Assembly: GCA_029838215.1 (NCBI GenBank)
Contig: JALGVI010000004.1
Location: 1-59,633 of the forward strand
Direction of reading: 5' to 3'
Length of the DNA stretch: 59,633 bases
DNA from: Candidatus Helarchaeota archaeon
GTDB taxonomy: Archaea; Asgardarchaeota; Lokiarchaeia; Helarchaeales; RDOG01
The notes beneath the pieces were generated by a model. It had not been told where the DNA came from, did not search any database, and worked only from the letters and a program-made list of their open reading frames with translations. Each line of letters begins with the position of its first letter. The stretch's first letter is position 1. This document shows positions 25,675-34,355 of this stretch, piece by piece. The translations under genes and the position numbers were made by a program.

Positions 25675-26877
25675 CTAATGAATTTTTGATAGCATCCAGT
25701 CGAGACTATACCTGTTTTCATATCCATTCCAGAAACGTGCGAGGATGATAAATCCCAAGAAAAATCCGATTATTGGAATTAAAGCCCACGGAAAGAAGAA
25801 AGATGACCTGATGGGAATGACGAGGTTTAGACCGTCCAAAAGAACGCCTATGATCACTCCGTGCATGAAGTATATTGTTAATGGTAGTTTTCCCGGGTAT
25901 TCGATGGGTGCGAGAATTCCAACGTCGAATCCCTTGTAATCCGCCAATCGATAAAATCCGTAAAACATTAACATGAAACCACTAATGCATTCCAAGCAAT
26001 AAAATATGGGATCAACATGAAGCGGAAGCGGAAACACAAAGTTGGAAATGATAAAAATTATCCATCCTATTGTTATCAGAACGTAGCTATAATGCATTAG
26101 CCGTCTTTTCATTCCCTGTAAATTTTTTTCTCGAGTATATCTGACTATGATATCAGCAACGATGGTACCCAAAATGTTGAAAAAAATCCAGGGCATTATC
26201 GGATAATTTCCGCACCATAAAATTTGAATGATGAAATTTATCAATACAAGTCCCATATTTCCTTGCATTAAATAGGTCCAACTTGCAAAGCGCGGCACGT
26301 ATAGGTAATCCATTCCCAGCCAGAGATGTTCCAAAGGTAGAAAAAGTGGATATCCAAACAAGAGTGGGAGATAGGTCATCATTGACATCATTACGAGTAG
26401 CCCAACTGCAAGGATGACACGGTATTTCATGCGTAAAAAAAGCGTGAAATATGTCAATATCATCAATAACCCGAGAGAATGTAAAAGATCCCAGAAAAAA
26501 ATCAAATTAAAAATTCTATCTGGCGTTAGAAACCAAAAACTCCGAATAAAACTAAATGAGTATCCGAGTAATATTACTAAGGTTCCTCTTTTCAACACGT
26601 GTGAGAAAATCTTGCGTTCTGTTTTTTTTGCTTCCCTTCGTTTCATCGTGGCGATGCCGAGGCTTAATCCACTTACCGTGAAAAAAAAAGGAGCACTAAT
26701 AAATCCACTATGAGTTAAAATCCCGTAAATGACGCCGTCGAAATTAGTAATCAACAAGGCGTTGTAAGAAAAAAACATCGTGAAATGAACCCAAATCATT
26801 ATTAGGATGGCAAATCCACGCATTATGTCGATACCGTGAATCCTCTGGAATATTGCTTTAGAATCGCCTTTACTCAT
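25675..26877 (-). CDS. HGSNAT/DUF1624-like membrane acyltransferase (copy 1)
   Basis: A 400-residue membrane protein with about ten helices and the N-terminal signature HGIDIMRGFAILIMIWVHF. This signature is characteristic of the DUF1624/heparan-alpha-glucosaminide N-acetyltransferase-like family (COG3503). Family members carry acetyl or acyl groups across membranes to sugars. It is a close paralogue of the next gene, with matching helix order and motifs (PFFFTVSGLSLGIA, FWDLLHSLGLLMI). The pair arose by tandem duplication. The acyl donor and acceptor are unknown; archaeal glycans or lipids are candidates. Confidence 0.8.
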   Translation of the reverse strand: MSKGDSKAIFQRIHGIDIMRGFAILIMIWVHFTMFFSYNALLITNFDGVIYGILTHSGFISAPFFFTVSGLSLGIATMKRREAKKTERKIFSHVLKRGTLVILLGYSFSFIRSFWFLTPDRIFNLIFFWDLLHSLGLLMILTYFTLFLRMKYRVILAVGLLVMMSMMTYLPLLFGYPLFLPLEHLWLGMDYLYVPRFASWTYLMQGNMGLVLINFIIQILWCGNYPIMPWIFFNILGTIVADIIVRYTREKNLQGMKRRLMHYSYVLITIGWIIFIISNFVFPLPLHVDPIFYCLECISGFMLMFYGFYRLADYKGFDVGILAPIEYPGKLPLTIYFMHGVIIGVLLDGLNLVIPIRSSFFFPWALIPIIGFFLGFIILARFWNGYENRYSLDWMLSKIH

Positions 26878-27001
26878 GCCATCTCGCCCTATTTAAGCAG
26901 AAACCTTGGGAGATTTTGCTACTTTCAATCTCGTGTCTCAGAGATTCTTTTTTATTTTAATTACGAATGGAAATTTAAATTTAATTTAATTTTATATTTT
27001 T

Positions 27002-28219
27002 TTAATCTATTTTTGAAAGCAACCAATCAAGATTGTACTTGTATTCGTTTAGACTCCAAATATAGCCCAAAAGTGTAACACCGATAAAGATCAGGCATAC
27101 AGGGATGAGAACCATTGGGAAATAAAGTTGATACTTAATCGGAAAGATTTTATTAATACCTTCAAGTATGATTCCAATTATAACACCGTGTACTAGATAT
27201 ATGGTTAACGGTATACGCCCTACATGTTCAGCGGGAGAAAAGATCCAGCCCGGTCGCCGTTTGAAGTCATATGTCCAAAATATACCAAAAGTAAATAATG
27301 TGGTAATCGTGATGCAGAAGAAGCAATACGTTGCAGGTGTTAGTTCCCACGGTATGATCCATGGATTTGTCAATGGAATGTTTGTTAAGAAGAAGATCAA
27401 TGTTGCCAAACCAAGAAAAACTAGACAATATTGAATGATTTTTTTAGCTAGACCCAAATCATCTCCTATTTCAGCATATTTCAATAATGTTTCTGCCAAG
27501 ATGGTACCGAAAATTGTAAAAGAAATCCAAGGAATGACAGGATAATTTCCATACCAAAAAATCTGCATTAAAAAGTCGATGATGAGTAATCCAATGTTGC
27601 CTTGAATGAGAAATGTCCAGCTCCAAAGATTTTTTTCGTAATAGTAATCCACGCCTTCCCAAAGGTAAAATAAGGTATTCGTGGGTTCAGGAGCACCAAA
27701 TAAAAGAGGAATGTAACCAATCAAAAAGGTTGCCCCAATTATGGCACCAAGTATAATTAAACGTTTTCTGATAGAAAGTTTCAAGCAAAAAAATGTAAGG
27801 ATCATTAGCAAGCCTAAAGAATGCAGGAGATCCCAGAAAAATAGGAAATTGATTATTGAATCTGGACGAAATATCCAAAAAACTCGAATGAAACTAAATA
27901 AATAGCCAAACAGAATTACTAATGCTCCTCTCTTGATGACATGATTTCGTATTCTTTTTCCATTTATATTTTTCGCCCGTCGTCTCTTTGTTGCAATTGT
28001 CAGGCTCATTCCGCTCATTATATAGAAAAAAGGAGCTGAAAATGGTCCCGCGTGTGTTAGAGCACCGTGAACGATATAATCCGATATATCAAGAAATAAC
28101 GCGTGATGCGAAAAAAACATCATGAAATGAACCCAAACCATTATCATGATTGCGACACCGCGCATCACGTCGATGGCATGAATCCTTTTGGCAAGTAATT
28201 CATCCACGCCCGGGCTCAT
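27002..28219 (-). CDS. HGSNAT/DUF1624-like membrane acyltransferase (copy 2)
   Basis: A 405-residue paralogue of the preceding minus-strand gene, with the same N-terminal HAIDVMRGVAIMIMVWVHFM signature and about ten membrane helices. It carries the same VHGVIIGI segment near the end. Protein identity is moderate, so the duplication is old. ATG at 28219 gives MSPGVDELLAK. It reads in the same direction as copy 1 with a 124-nt gap. It probably adds acyl groups to extracytoplasmic sugars or lipids, by family analogy. Confidence 0.8.
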   Translation of the reverse strand: MSPGVDELLAKRIHAIDVMRGVAIMIMVWVHFMMFFSHHALFLDISDYIVHGALTHAGPFSAPFFYIMSGMSLTIATKRRRAKNINGKRIRNHVIKRGALVILFGYLFSFIRVFWIFRPDSIINFLFFWDLLHSLGLLMILTFFCLKLSIRKRLIILGAIIGATFLIGYIPLLFGAPEPTNTLFYLWEGVDYYYEKNLWSWTFLIQGNIGLLIIDFLMQIFWYGNYPVIPWISFTIFGTILAETLLKYAEIGDDLGLAKKIIQYCLVFLGLATLIFFLTNIPLTNPWIIPWELTPATYCFFCITITTLFTFGIFWTYDFKRRPGWIFSPAEHVGRIPLTIYLVHGVIIGIILEGINKIFPIKYQLYFPMVLIPVCLIFIGVTLLGYIWSLNEYKYNLDWLLSKID

Positions 28220-28348
28220 GTGCGTTAGCCGTCTCCTTGTATATTTGTCTTTAATGGTCCAAAACTTGTTACACGATTTGTTTCAAATTTAAAAAGGATT
28301 TGCTTTTAGTGGAGGACTTGATGAAAGAGGAAAATAAAATTCAAGAAT

Positions 28349-29662
28349 TTACGAGTTTAGGATTGCATTCATGTGATTCATGCGTTTTTGCAGAATTTTA
28401 CGGGTTCCTACATCGGGTCGGTGAAAGAGATTGCCTTTGATATAAGCTATTGATTTTTCCGCAATTTGTTCGGCTATTTCCAAATTGGGACCCATTCCCA
28501 ATACTGCGATTGCTCGACTCTTCGTTGTTTTTATTTTGCCTTGTTCCTCGTGAACTGATGCATGATAGACTTTGCCCCCGAGCTTGTCAATGGCCGCTTG
28601 ATTTATTTCGACTTCTGTCGGTTGGGCATTAATGGGATATCCGTTAGGAACGAGATATTTGGTAACGGTTGCATTCTGTTTAAATTCAATTTTGATTTGG
28701 TGCAAATTTCCTTTAATCATTGCTTCACAAATTTCAATGAAATTGGTTTCTAGAAGAGGTAAGATATTCATTGCTTCAGGATCACCGTACCGAGCGTTGA
28801 ATTCGATAATCATTGGACCTTTTTTCGTGAGCATGAATTGCCCGTAAAGCATTCCCTTGTAGGATTTGCCGGTTTCCTTTTTCAATGCCTCGACTGTTTT
28901 TAGCATCATTTGGACCGATTCGTCAACATTTTCCCGTGTAACAAATGGTAATAGATGATCAGAGCAGCTATATGAACCCATCCCGCCTGTATTGGGTCCT
29001 GTATCGTCTACGTTTAATCTCTTGTGATCTTGAACAAGGGGCGTGGGGATTACATGGCTCCCATCAACGAATGCTTGAAGTGTATATTCTTCGCCATCCA
29101 ATTTTTCTTCTAAAATCACGCTAGCATTTTTTGCTAAAATTTCTTCGGCATATGCTACGATTTCGCCCACATCATTCAAGTGTTCTCCTGTAACTTTAAC
29201 GCCTTTTCCCCCCGTAAGACCATCGGGCTTAACAGCCAGCTCTCCCAACTTTTCCGCATATTCGCGAAGACCCTCAATTGAATTGAAAATTCGGAATTGA
29301 GCATTTCCCTGAACTTGATATTTTTGTAAAAGTGTCCTACAAAATTCTTTTGATGTTTCAATTCGTGCTACGGTTTTCAAGGGACTACAACAGGCGATTC
29401 CTCTTGTTTCCAAGAAATCGACAATTCCATCAGCTAATGGATTTTCCGGGCCAATTACTCCAAAATCCAAGGATTTGTTTTTAATGAACTCATCCAACGC
29501 ATTGAAGTCATTAAGTTTTGCTAACTTAAACTCGTTTGCGAGCCGTGCGATTCCCGGATTTTTTGATGCCATGAAAGAATGAACCTTGGCACCTGACTTT
29601 TTTAAGGTTTCGCCAATTACCATTTCTCGGGCACCGTGCCCAACTAATAGGACGTTTACCAT
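28349..29662 (-). CDS. purD: Phosphoribosylamine-glycine ligase
   Basis: PurD (GAR synthetase) joins glycine to phosphoribosylamine in purine synthesis, using ATP. The 437 residues are normal length. Landmarks are the N-terminal LLVGHGAREMVIGE, LAVKPDGLTGGKGVKV (ATP-grasp lysine and glycine loop), VILEEKLDGEEYTLQAFVDG, GPNTGGMGSY, IIEFNARYGDPEA (metal ligands), and the C-terminal SRAIAVLGMG. ATG at 29662 is used. The gene is divergent from the RuBisCO-like gene, with a 274-nt spacer containing a palindrome. A purine role is well supported by family. Confidence 0.96.
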   Translation of the reverse strand: MVNVLLVGHGAREMVIGETLKKSGAKVHSFMASKNPGIARLANEFKLAKLNDFNALDEFIKNKSLDFGVIGPENPLADGIVDFLETRGIACCSPLKTVARIETSKEFCRTLLQKYQVQGNAQFRIFNSIEGLREYAEKLGELAVKPDGLTGGKGVKVTGEHLNDVGEIVAYAEEILAKNASVILEEKLDGEEYTLQAFVDGSHVIPTPLVQDHKRLNVDDTGPNTGGMGSYSCSDHLLPFVTRENVDESVQMMLKTVEALKKETGKSYKGMLYGQFMLTKKGPMIIEFNARYGDPEAMNILPLLETNFIEICEAMIKGNLHQIKIEFKQNATVTKYLVPNGYPINAQPTEVEINQAAIDKLGGKVYHASVHEEQGKIKTTKSRAIAVLGMGPNLEIAEQIAEKSIAYIKGNLFHRPDVGTRKILQKRMNHMNAILNS

Positions 29663-29808
29663 TCAAAATCACCTAATATCTTGAATTTAAGTGGATATTT
29701 GGCTTTTTATTTTTTGCTTTAATCTATAATATATTCAATTAAATCGTGATTTTAGGAAAAAATCGTCTCTATTTTAAAATTTTTTTAGAGAAGAAAGATT
29801 TTTAATGG

Positions 29809-29829
29809 TGTGTAAATAAAATTTACACA
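29809..29829. promoter_or_regulatory. Perfect 21-bp palindrome upstream of the RuBisCO-like gene
   Basis: TGTGTAAAT, AAA and ATTTACACA form 9-bp arms with a 3-bp centre. It lies 107 nt before the ATG at 29937 and about 40 nt upstream of a TATA-like box, in the spacer shared with purD. The position fits an operator for an activator or repressor. The symmetry is seen directly; the regulator is unknown. Confidence 0.5.
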
Positions 29830-29867
29830 GATTCTTCATGTCTTGAATTTAAGATTTTGATTTGACA

Positions 29868-29880
29868 AATTATATAGAGA
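29868..29880 (+). promoter_or_regulatory. TATA-like box of the RuBisCO-like gene
   Basis: AATTATATAGAGA lies about 55 nt upstream of the ATG at 29937. Transcription would start near 29905, leaving a leader of about 30 nt. Confidence 0.45.
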
Positions 29881-29936
29881 CAAAAATACATGAAGAAAAA
29901 AAAAAATAAATTGAAGAATGAAATTTGGTGAGTTAA

Positions 29937-31277
29937 ATGGGTAAAGATTATCCCGAATATGAAGAACCAGATTATTTGTCCGAACCGATGGCATTACCTG
30001 AAGGCGTGGATTTTGATGAGTATGTGATTGCAAGCTATATTGCATATCTGGATGCCAATATCAATGTTGACATAATAGGTCCTGCCGTTGCAATCGAACA
30101 AAGTACGGGGACTTGGACTCCTGTTCCTTATGAAACTGCAGAAGTCCGTCGAAAACACGTTGCAAAGGTCATTTCTTATACTCAACTGCCCGATTATGAA
30201 TACGAACGTCCTTCTCCAAAACAAGAGCCCAAACGTGCTTATTTTCTGCAAATTGCATTTCCATGGATTAATGTTCGCAATACGCTTTCGATGCTTCTAA
30301 CCGCAATTTTTGGAAACATATCAATGGGTGGCGCTTTAAAAATGGTCGATGTTCGTTTTCCCAAGAAATTCATGGATGATTTCAAGGGACCGAAATTTGG
30401 CATTGAAGGAATTCGCAAGCTCTTAAAAGTACCAAAGCGTCCACTTTTAAACAACATGATCAAGCCCTGCACTTACACGTGGAATAAGGATTTTCAAGAA
30501 TTATTTTACAATGCTGCAGTTGGCGGATGCGATATTATCAAGGATGATGAATTGGTTGCTAATCAAGACTATAATCGGTTAGAAGAACGTGTTCCTGCGT
30601 TCATGGAAGCTGTAGATAAGGCAAAATCGGAAACAGGTGAAGAAACGCTATACACTGCAAATATAACTGACAAAATGCCAAACATACTTGAAAATGCAGA
30701 TAGAGTTCAGGAGCTAGGAGGAAATGCCCTAATGATCAATTTTCTCGTGGTCGGATACGAAGTCATGCGTCAGATTGCTGAAGATCCGAGCATTAAACTT
30801 CCCATCCTCGGACATATGGATTTTGCAGGAGCAATGTACATGAGTCCCCAGCATGGTGTTTCCAGCCATATAATATTGGGTAAGTTTGCTCGAATGGCAG
30901 GTGCGGATGTTGTCGTGCATCCAGCTCCATATGGAAAAGCACAGGTCATCAACGAAAAATATACGAGAGTGGCTAACGTAATGCGATTGCCCATGTATAA
31001 TATTAAGTCAACCTTTCCAATGCCGAGTGGTGGCATTACTACTGGTCTTGTCGAAAAATGCGTGAAGGATTTGGGAACCGACATTGTCATTGGAAGCGGC
31101 GGAGGAATTCATGCTCATCCACAAGGTCCTATTGCAGGTGCCAAGGCATTCAGGCAAGCCATAGATGCTGTCATGAGTGGAGTATCTGTCAAGAAAGCAG
31201 GACAAGAGCATGAAGAATTAGGCATCAGTCTCGGAATCTGGGGAGCGGGTAAGAAAACCGAATTCAAAATCAAATAA
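29937..31277 (+). CDS. RuBisCO large-subunit-like protein (probable form IV/RLP)
   Basis: A 446-residue RuBisCO-fold protein. Retained catalytic landmarks, in order, are E54, T59 and W60; N127; K176 (IKP); the metal-site K202-D203-D204-E205; H293; K334 of loop 6; S364-G365-G366; and GGG at 388-390. Missing are the Arg (295 in spinach; M294 here) and the second His (298; A297 here) of the HRAMH motif, and the His near 327 is Val or shifted. The Lys of KPK is Cys (KPC). A normal carboxylase is therefore unlikely; an enolase or decarboxylase-like RLP reaction is likelier. Neighbours are a cupin and an IlvD-type dehydratase. Confidence 0.8.
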   Translation: MGKDYPEYEEPDYLSEPMALPEGVDFDEYVIASYIAYLDANINVDIIGPAVAIEQSTGTWTPVPYETAEVRRKHVAKVISYTQLPDYEYERPSPKQEPKRAYFLQIAFPWINVRNTLSMLLTAIFGNISMGGALKMVDVRFPKKFMDDFKGPKFGIEGIRKLLKVPKRPLLNNMIKPCTYTWNKDFQELFYNAAVGGCDIIKDDELVANQDYNRLEERVPAFMEAVDKAKSETGEETLYTANITDKMPNILENADRVQELGGNALMINFLVVGYEVMRQIAEDPSIKLPILGHMDFAGAMYMSPQHGVSSHIILGKFARMAGADVVVHPAPYGKAQVINEKYTRVANVMRLPMYNIKSTFPMPSGGITTGLVEKCVKDLGTDIVIGSGGGIHAHPQGPIAGAKAFRQAIDAVMSGVSVKKAGQEHEELGISLGIWGAGKKTEFKIK

Positions 31278-31280
31278 TCT

Positions 31281-31293
31281 TTTCTTTTTTTTT
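31281..31293 (+). terminator. T-run terminator after the RuBisCO-like gene
   Basis: TTTCTTTTTTTTT lies just after the stop codon (31277). Archaeal RNA polymerase terminates at T-runs of this kind. It also separates this gene from the convergent cupin. Confidence 0.5.
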
Positions 31294-31319
31294 AACTTGG
31301 ATAAAAAGGAATTAGAAAA

Positions 31320-31661
31320 TTACATCTTGACCTTATCATCGGGGATGTAAGGTGCTTTTATAAAGAAAATCTTGCAATTTTCAGAGCCTTCATTTATTAT
31401 GTCGTGTGGTGTTTTTGGAGGCAGGCTAAACACGTCACCCGGTTTTGTTTCCACTCTTTCATCGCCAATAATGAATGTAGGTGTTCCTTCCATGATGAAG
31501 AAAGTCTCTTCCACTTCATTGTGATAATGCTTTCCGAGTTTTTGTCCAGGTTTGTATAGGATGAGACCACCGTCTATTTTTGGACCCTTGAACAGGTATT
31601 TAGGTCCGCTATCGCCATCTCTCCACGGAATTTCCTTTTCGTTTTTAATATCAACCATCAT
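31320..31661 (-). CDS. Single-domain cupin
   Basis: A 113-residue cupin. Motif 1 is KLGKHYHNEVEETFFIMEG (His, His, Glu metal ligands). Motif 2 is PGDVFSLPPKTPHDIINEG, giving the last His. A complete metal site is therefore present, unlike in the cupin at 16691. Such proteins are isomerases, lyases or metal-dependent dioxygenase relatives. It is convergent with the RuBisCO-like gene (43-nt gap) and co-directional with the IlvD/Edd-family gene upstream on the same strand. A role in the same sugar-acid pathway is a guess. Confidence 0.85.
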   Translation of the reverse strand: MMVDIKNEKEIPWRDGDSGPKYLFKGPKIDGGLILYKPGQKLGKHYHNEVEETFFIMEGTPTFIIGDERVETKPGDVFSLPPKTPHDIINEGSENCKIFFIKAPYIPDDKVKM

Positions 31662-32119
31662 CGTTCATCTCCTAATTCTTTCATTTTGAAAACATATCAA
31701 TTAAAATTTACTTGATTCAGCATATAAAAAGTCTTTCTCAAGTCTTGAAAACTTGCTTTTTCAGAATGATTTCATGCCGAATTAATTCAAGTAGATTTAA
31801 AAATGACGTTTCGCTTCCATCCTAATAATGATAACATGATTTTTGAATAAAAATAATGAAGGATGTTTGTAATGAGTAAAGAAACAGATGATACTACTAT
31901 CAAACAGGATCGGGAATGCACGAATTACGGCTGAGGATTAATAAATGTCATCATGGACTATTTTCGCAAGCGCCGGATGACGAACCAAGAGAAAAAGGAA
32001 AATTCATGATAACTTTTCAGGCTCAAATCTCTCAAAGTCTTGATTTGATGTTGAGATTTCGCCACAAATCCCCTGAAAAGTCCATTAATATCATTAGACT
32101 CATAATCATGAAATAACAT
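31662..32119. other. Gap with two weak small ORFs, possibly a degraded gene
   Basis: The 458-nt gap holds a 20-codon plus-strand ORF (31872-31934, MSKETDDTTIK..., with AAGGATG upstream). It overlaps a 66-codon ORF in another frame (31916-32116). They could be pieces of one gene with a frameshift, but neither has a motif, and they may be chance ORFs. No structured RNA is seen. Confidence 0.25.
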
Positions 32120-33769
32120 TCATTTAAATAAGGCACCATATCGGGCTGAGGATACAAGCCTGGCATAGATGCCGAGAAAACCTTCCGTGATTGGCGGTTT
32201 CGGTGGAGACCATTTCTTTAATCGTGCTTCAATTTCCTCTGGAGAAAGAAGGAGATCTAATTTTCGGTTAGGAATGTCAATGCTTATCATGTCTCCATCT
32301 TCGACTATTGCCAATGGTCCCCCTGCAGCGGCTTCGGGACATACGTGTCCGATGCACGGTCCCCGAGTCGCACCTGAATAACGTCCGTCCGTGATCATTG
32401 CAACGGATTCTCCAAGACCCATTCCTACCAGAATCGCTGCGGGAAGTGATAACTCACGCATTCCAGGTCCCCCTTTTGGACCTTCATAACGAATGATCAA
32501 CACGTCCCCTGCTTGAATTGACTTGCTTAAAAGTGCTTTCTGGACATCTTCTTCCTTGTTGAAAACACGTGCGGGACCCGAATGAACCAACATTTTCGGA
32601 TTTACGGCACTTTGTTTGACGAGTGCACCTTCTGGAGCAAGAGTCCCTTCAAGAATGGCAAGACCACCCTCTGTGGAAAGGGGTGCTTTCATCGCATGAA
32701 CAACATCAGGTCTGGCATTCTGCACGCTTTTAAGAAGTTCTCCCAATGTTTTCCCCATGACCGTCGGAGTATTTAAATCCAATATTGGTGCCAATTCTTT
32801 AAGTACTGCCAACACTCCACCAGCCTCGTCTAAATCCGTAATTGTATGGCTAGAAGCAGGTTTAAATTTAGCAAGTAGAGGAGTACTTCGACTTAATTCA
32901 TCGAAATCATCCATTTTTAGATCTACATTCACTTCATTAGCTAAAGCACACAGGTGAAGAACCATGTTTGAAGATCCTCCAACTGCCAATCCCAATCGTG
33001 CAGCATTATGGATGGAAGCACTCGTGAGGAACCTTCTTGCCCGAACGTTTTCTCTAACGAGCTCTATTATTTTTTCTCCTGCTTTCTGGGCTAGACGCAT
33101 TCGATTAGCATCATGGGCCAGTAGAGTCGCACTTCTCGGGAGAGAAAGCCCCAACGCTTCGACCATACAACACATGGTGCTTGCAGTTCCCATCATATTG
33201 CAAGATCCCTCTCCACAACAAATCTCCGATTCGAGTTCGTGAAATTCTTCTTCGGTGATTTCTCCTTTAGTATACCTTCCTATTGCCTCTTTCACATCGC
33301 AGGTGGTCTTAACTTCTCCATTGATTATCCTGTGAGGCATGACACCTCCCGTGAGAAAGATTGTTGGTAGATTACACCGTGCCGCAGCAATGAGCATTCC
33401 GGGAACTATTTTATCACACGAACATAACATGACAAGTCCTTTAATTGTATAATGTGCCTTAACCATTAATTCAATTGAACCCGCTATGATCTCGCGGGAC
33501 GGAAGAATATAATGCATGCCGGGACCTTGAGCAATTCCATCACATGGTGCAATCGTGTTGAATTCAACTGGAGTTCCTCCAGCTCTTAGGATTCCACGCC
33601 TTACAAATTCGGCAAGCCGATGCAAATGTGCGTGTCCAGGATTAAGGTCATTCCAAGAATTGACTATGGCGATTAAGGGCTTTTTTAAATCCTTATCCGA
33701 AAGACCCGTTGCCTTGTAAAGGGCTCGAAGATAGGCCCGTGCGGGATCTATCTCATCATTGGTTGTCAT
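32120..33769 (-). CDS. IlvD/Edd-family dehydratase (dihydroxy-acid or sugar-acid dehydratase)
   Basis: About 549 residues. Family Fe-S cysteines are in APCDGIAQGPGMHYILPSRE, CSCDKIVPGML and CCGEGSCNMMGTASTM. The last reads CNMMGTASTM, closer to sugar-acid dehydratases such as L-arabonate dehydratase than to classical IlvD, which has a TANTM form. The Asp/Glu and C-terminal GRYSGATRGPCIGHVCPEAA are intact. The substrate could be a branched-chain amino-acid precursor or a sugar acid. The frame extends to 33784, but ATG 33769 has GGGAG 8 nt upstream and is preferred. The gene lies near the RuBisCO-like and cupin genes. Confidence 0.85.
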   Translation of the reverse strand: MTTNDEIDPARAYLRALYKATGLSDKDLKKPLIAIVNSWNDLNPGHAHLHRLAEFVRRGILRAGGTPVEFNTIAPCDGIAQGPGMHYILPSREIIAGSIELMVKAHYTIKGLVMLCSCDKIVPGMLIAAARCNLPTIFLTGGVMPHRIINGEVKTTCDVKEAIGRYTKGEITEEEFHELESEICCGEGSCNMMGTASTMCCMVEALGLSLPRSATLLAHDANRMRLAQKAGEKIIELVRENVRARRFLTSASIHNAARLGLAVGGSSNMVLHLCALANEVNVDLKMDDFDELSRSTPLLAKFKPASSHTITDLDEAGGVLAVLKELAPILDLNTPTVMGKTLGELLKSVQNARPDVVHAMKAPLSTEGGLAILEGTLAPEGALVKQSAVNPKMLVHSGPARVFNKEEDVQKALLSKSIQAGDVLIIRYEGPKGGPGMRELSLPAAILVGMGLGESVAMITDGRYSGATRGPCIGHVCPEAAAGGPLAIVEDGDMISIDIPNRKLDLLLSPEEIEARLKKWSPPKPPITEGFLGIYARLVSSARYGALFK

Positions 33770-33784
33770 TTCAAGCTCTCCCAT

Positions 33785-34355
33785 TGTCTAATGTCTTTCA
33801 TCAATTTTTATGCTTCACATGTTTTACATGTAAATCACATGAGTAAAAATGAATCGTTTTTCTCATGATCAATAATTAGCTTCAGATAATTTCTTTGAAT
33901 AATAGACACGTTTTCCTCATTTCAATTTTTTCATTTGAATGATAATTGATGGTATTTTATTTTGATTGCAGAAATTTTGCTTGATTTTTCATTTATTTCT
34001 CAATAGTACTGATTAATTGGCCTCCTCCCTCGACACTTCGGTGTTTTTTACCCTAGTATTTTTAATATTTAACGAAATTTTATCATGTTTTATCTGAAGA
34101 ATAATCTTCCCTTTTAAATTGAAATGATTGATTAAATTTGCGAATTAACCTATAAAAAGAGAGCTTTCATGACACATTTCCACTCTTTCAATGAAACCCT
34201 GCCTTTCAATGAAGATATGGAAAAACTATTCAGAATTAAAGAAGAAAACATATTTTTGAATTAAGCATAAATGATTCAGTAAATTATTCGAATATTAAAT
34301 TATTGAAATGAAATCTGTATTTCATATTTGAATTTTATAGAAAGGGCGGAATTTT
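33785..34355. other. 571-nt gap with a UUCG hairpin and a small ORF candidate
   Basis: AT-rich spacer. It holds the hairpin described at 34032-34049 and a TATA-like TATAAAAAGA (34151-34160). These are followed by a 31-codon ORF at 34169-34264 (MTHFHSFNETLPFNEDMEK...), whose reality I cannot judge. The promoter of the gene at 34356 presumably lies in the last 100 nt. Confidence 0.35.
34032..34049 (+). terminator. Hairpin with UUCG tetraloop and T-run
   Basis: GACAC, TTCG and GTGTT form a 5-bp stem (outer pair G-T) with the stable C(UUCG)G tetraloop, then a run of Ts. It looks like an intrinsic terminator on the plus strand. The nearest upstream plus-strand features are the weak ORFs at 31872-32116, so it may end an unannotated RNA. 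Confidence 0.35.

Noticed and set aside
34169..34264. A 31-codon ORF behind TATAAAAAGA
   Set aside because: No motif, no clear ribosome-binding site and no conservation evidence; left as a note only.
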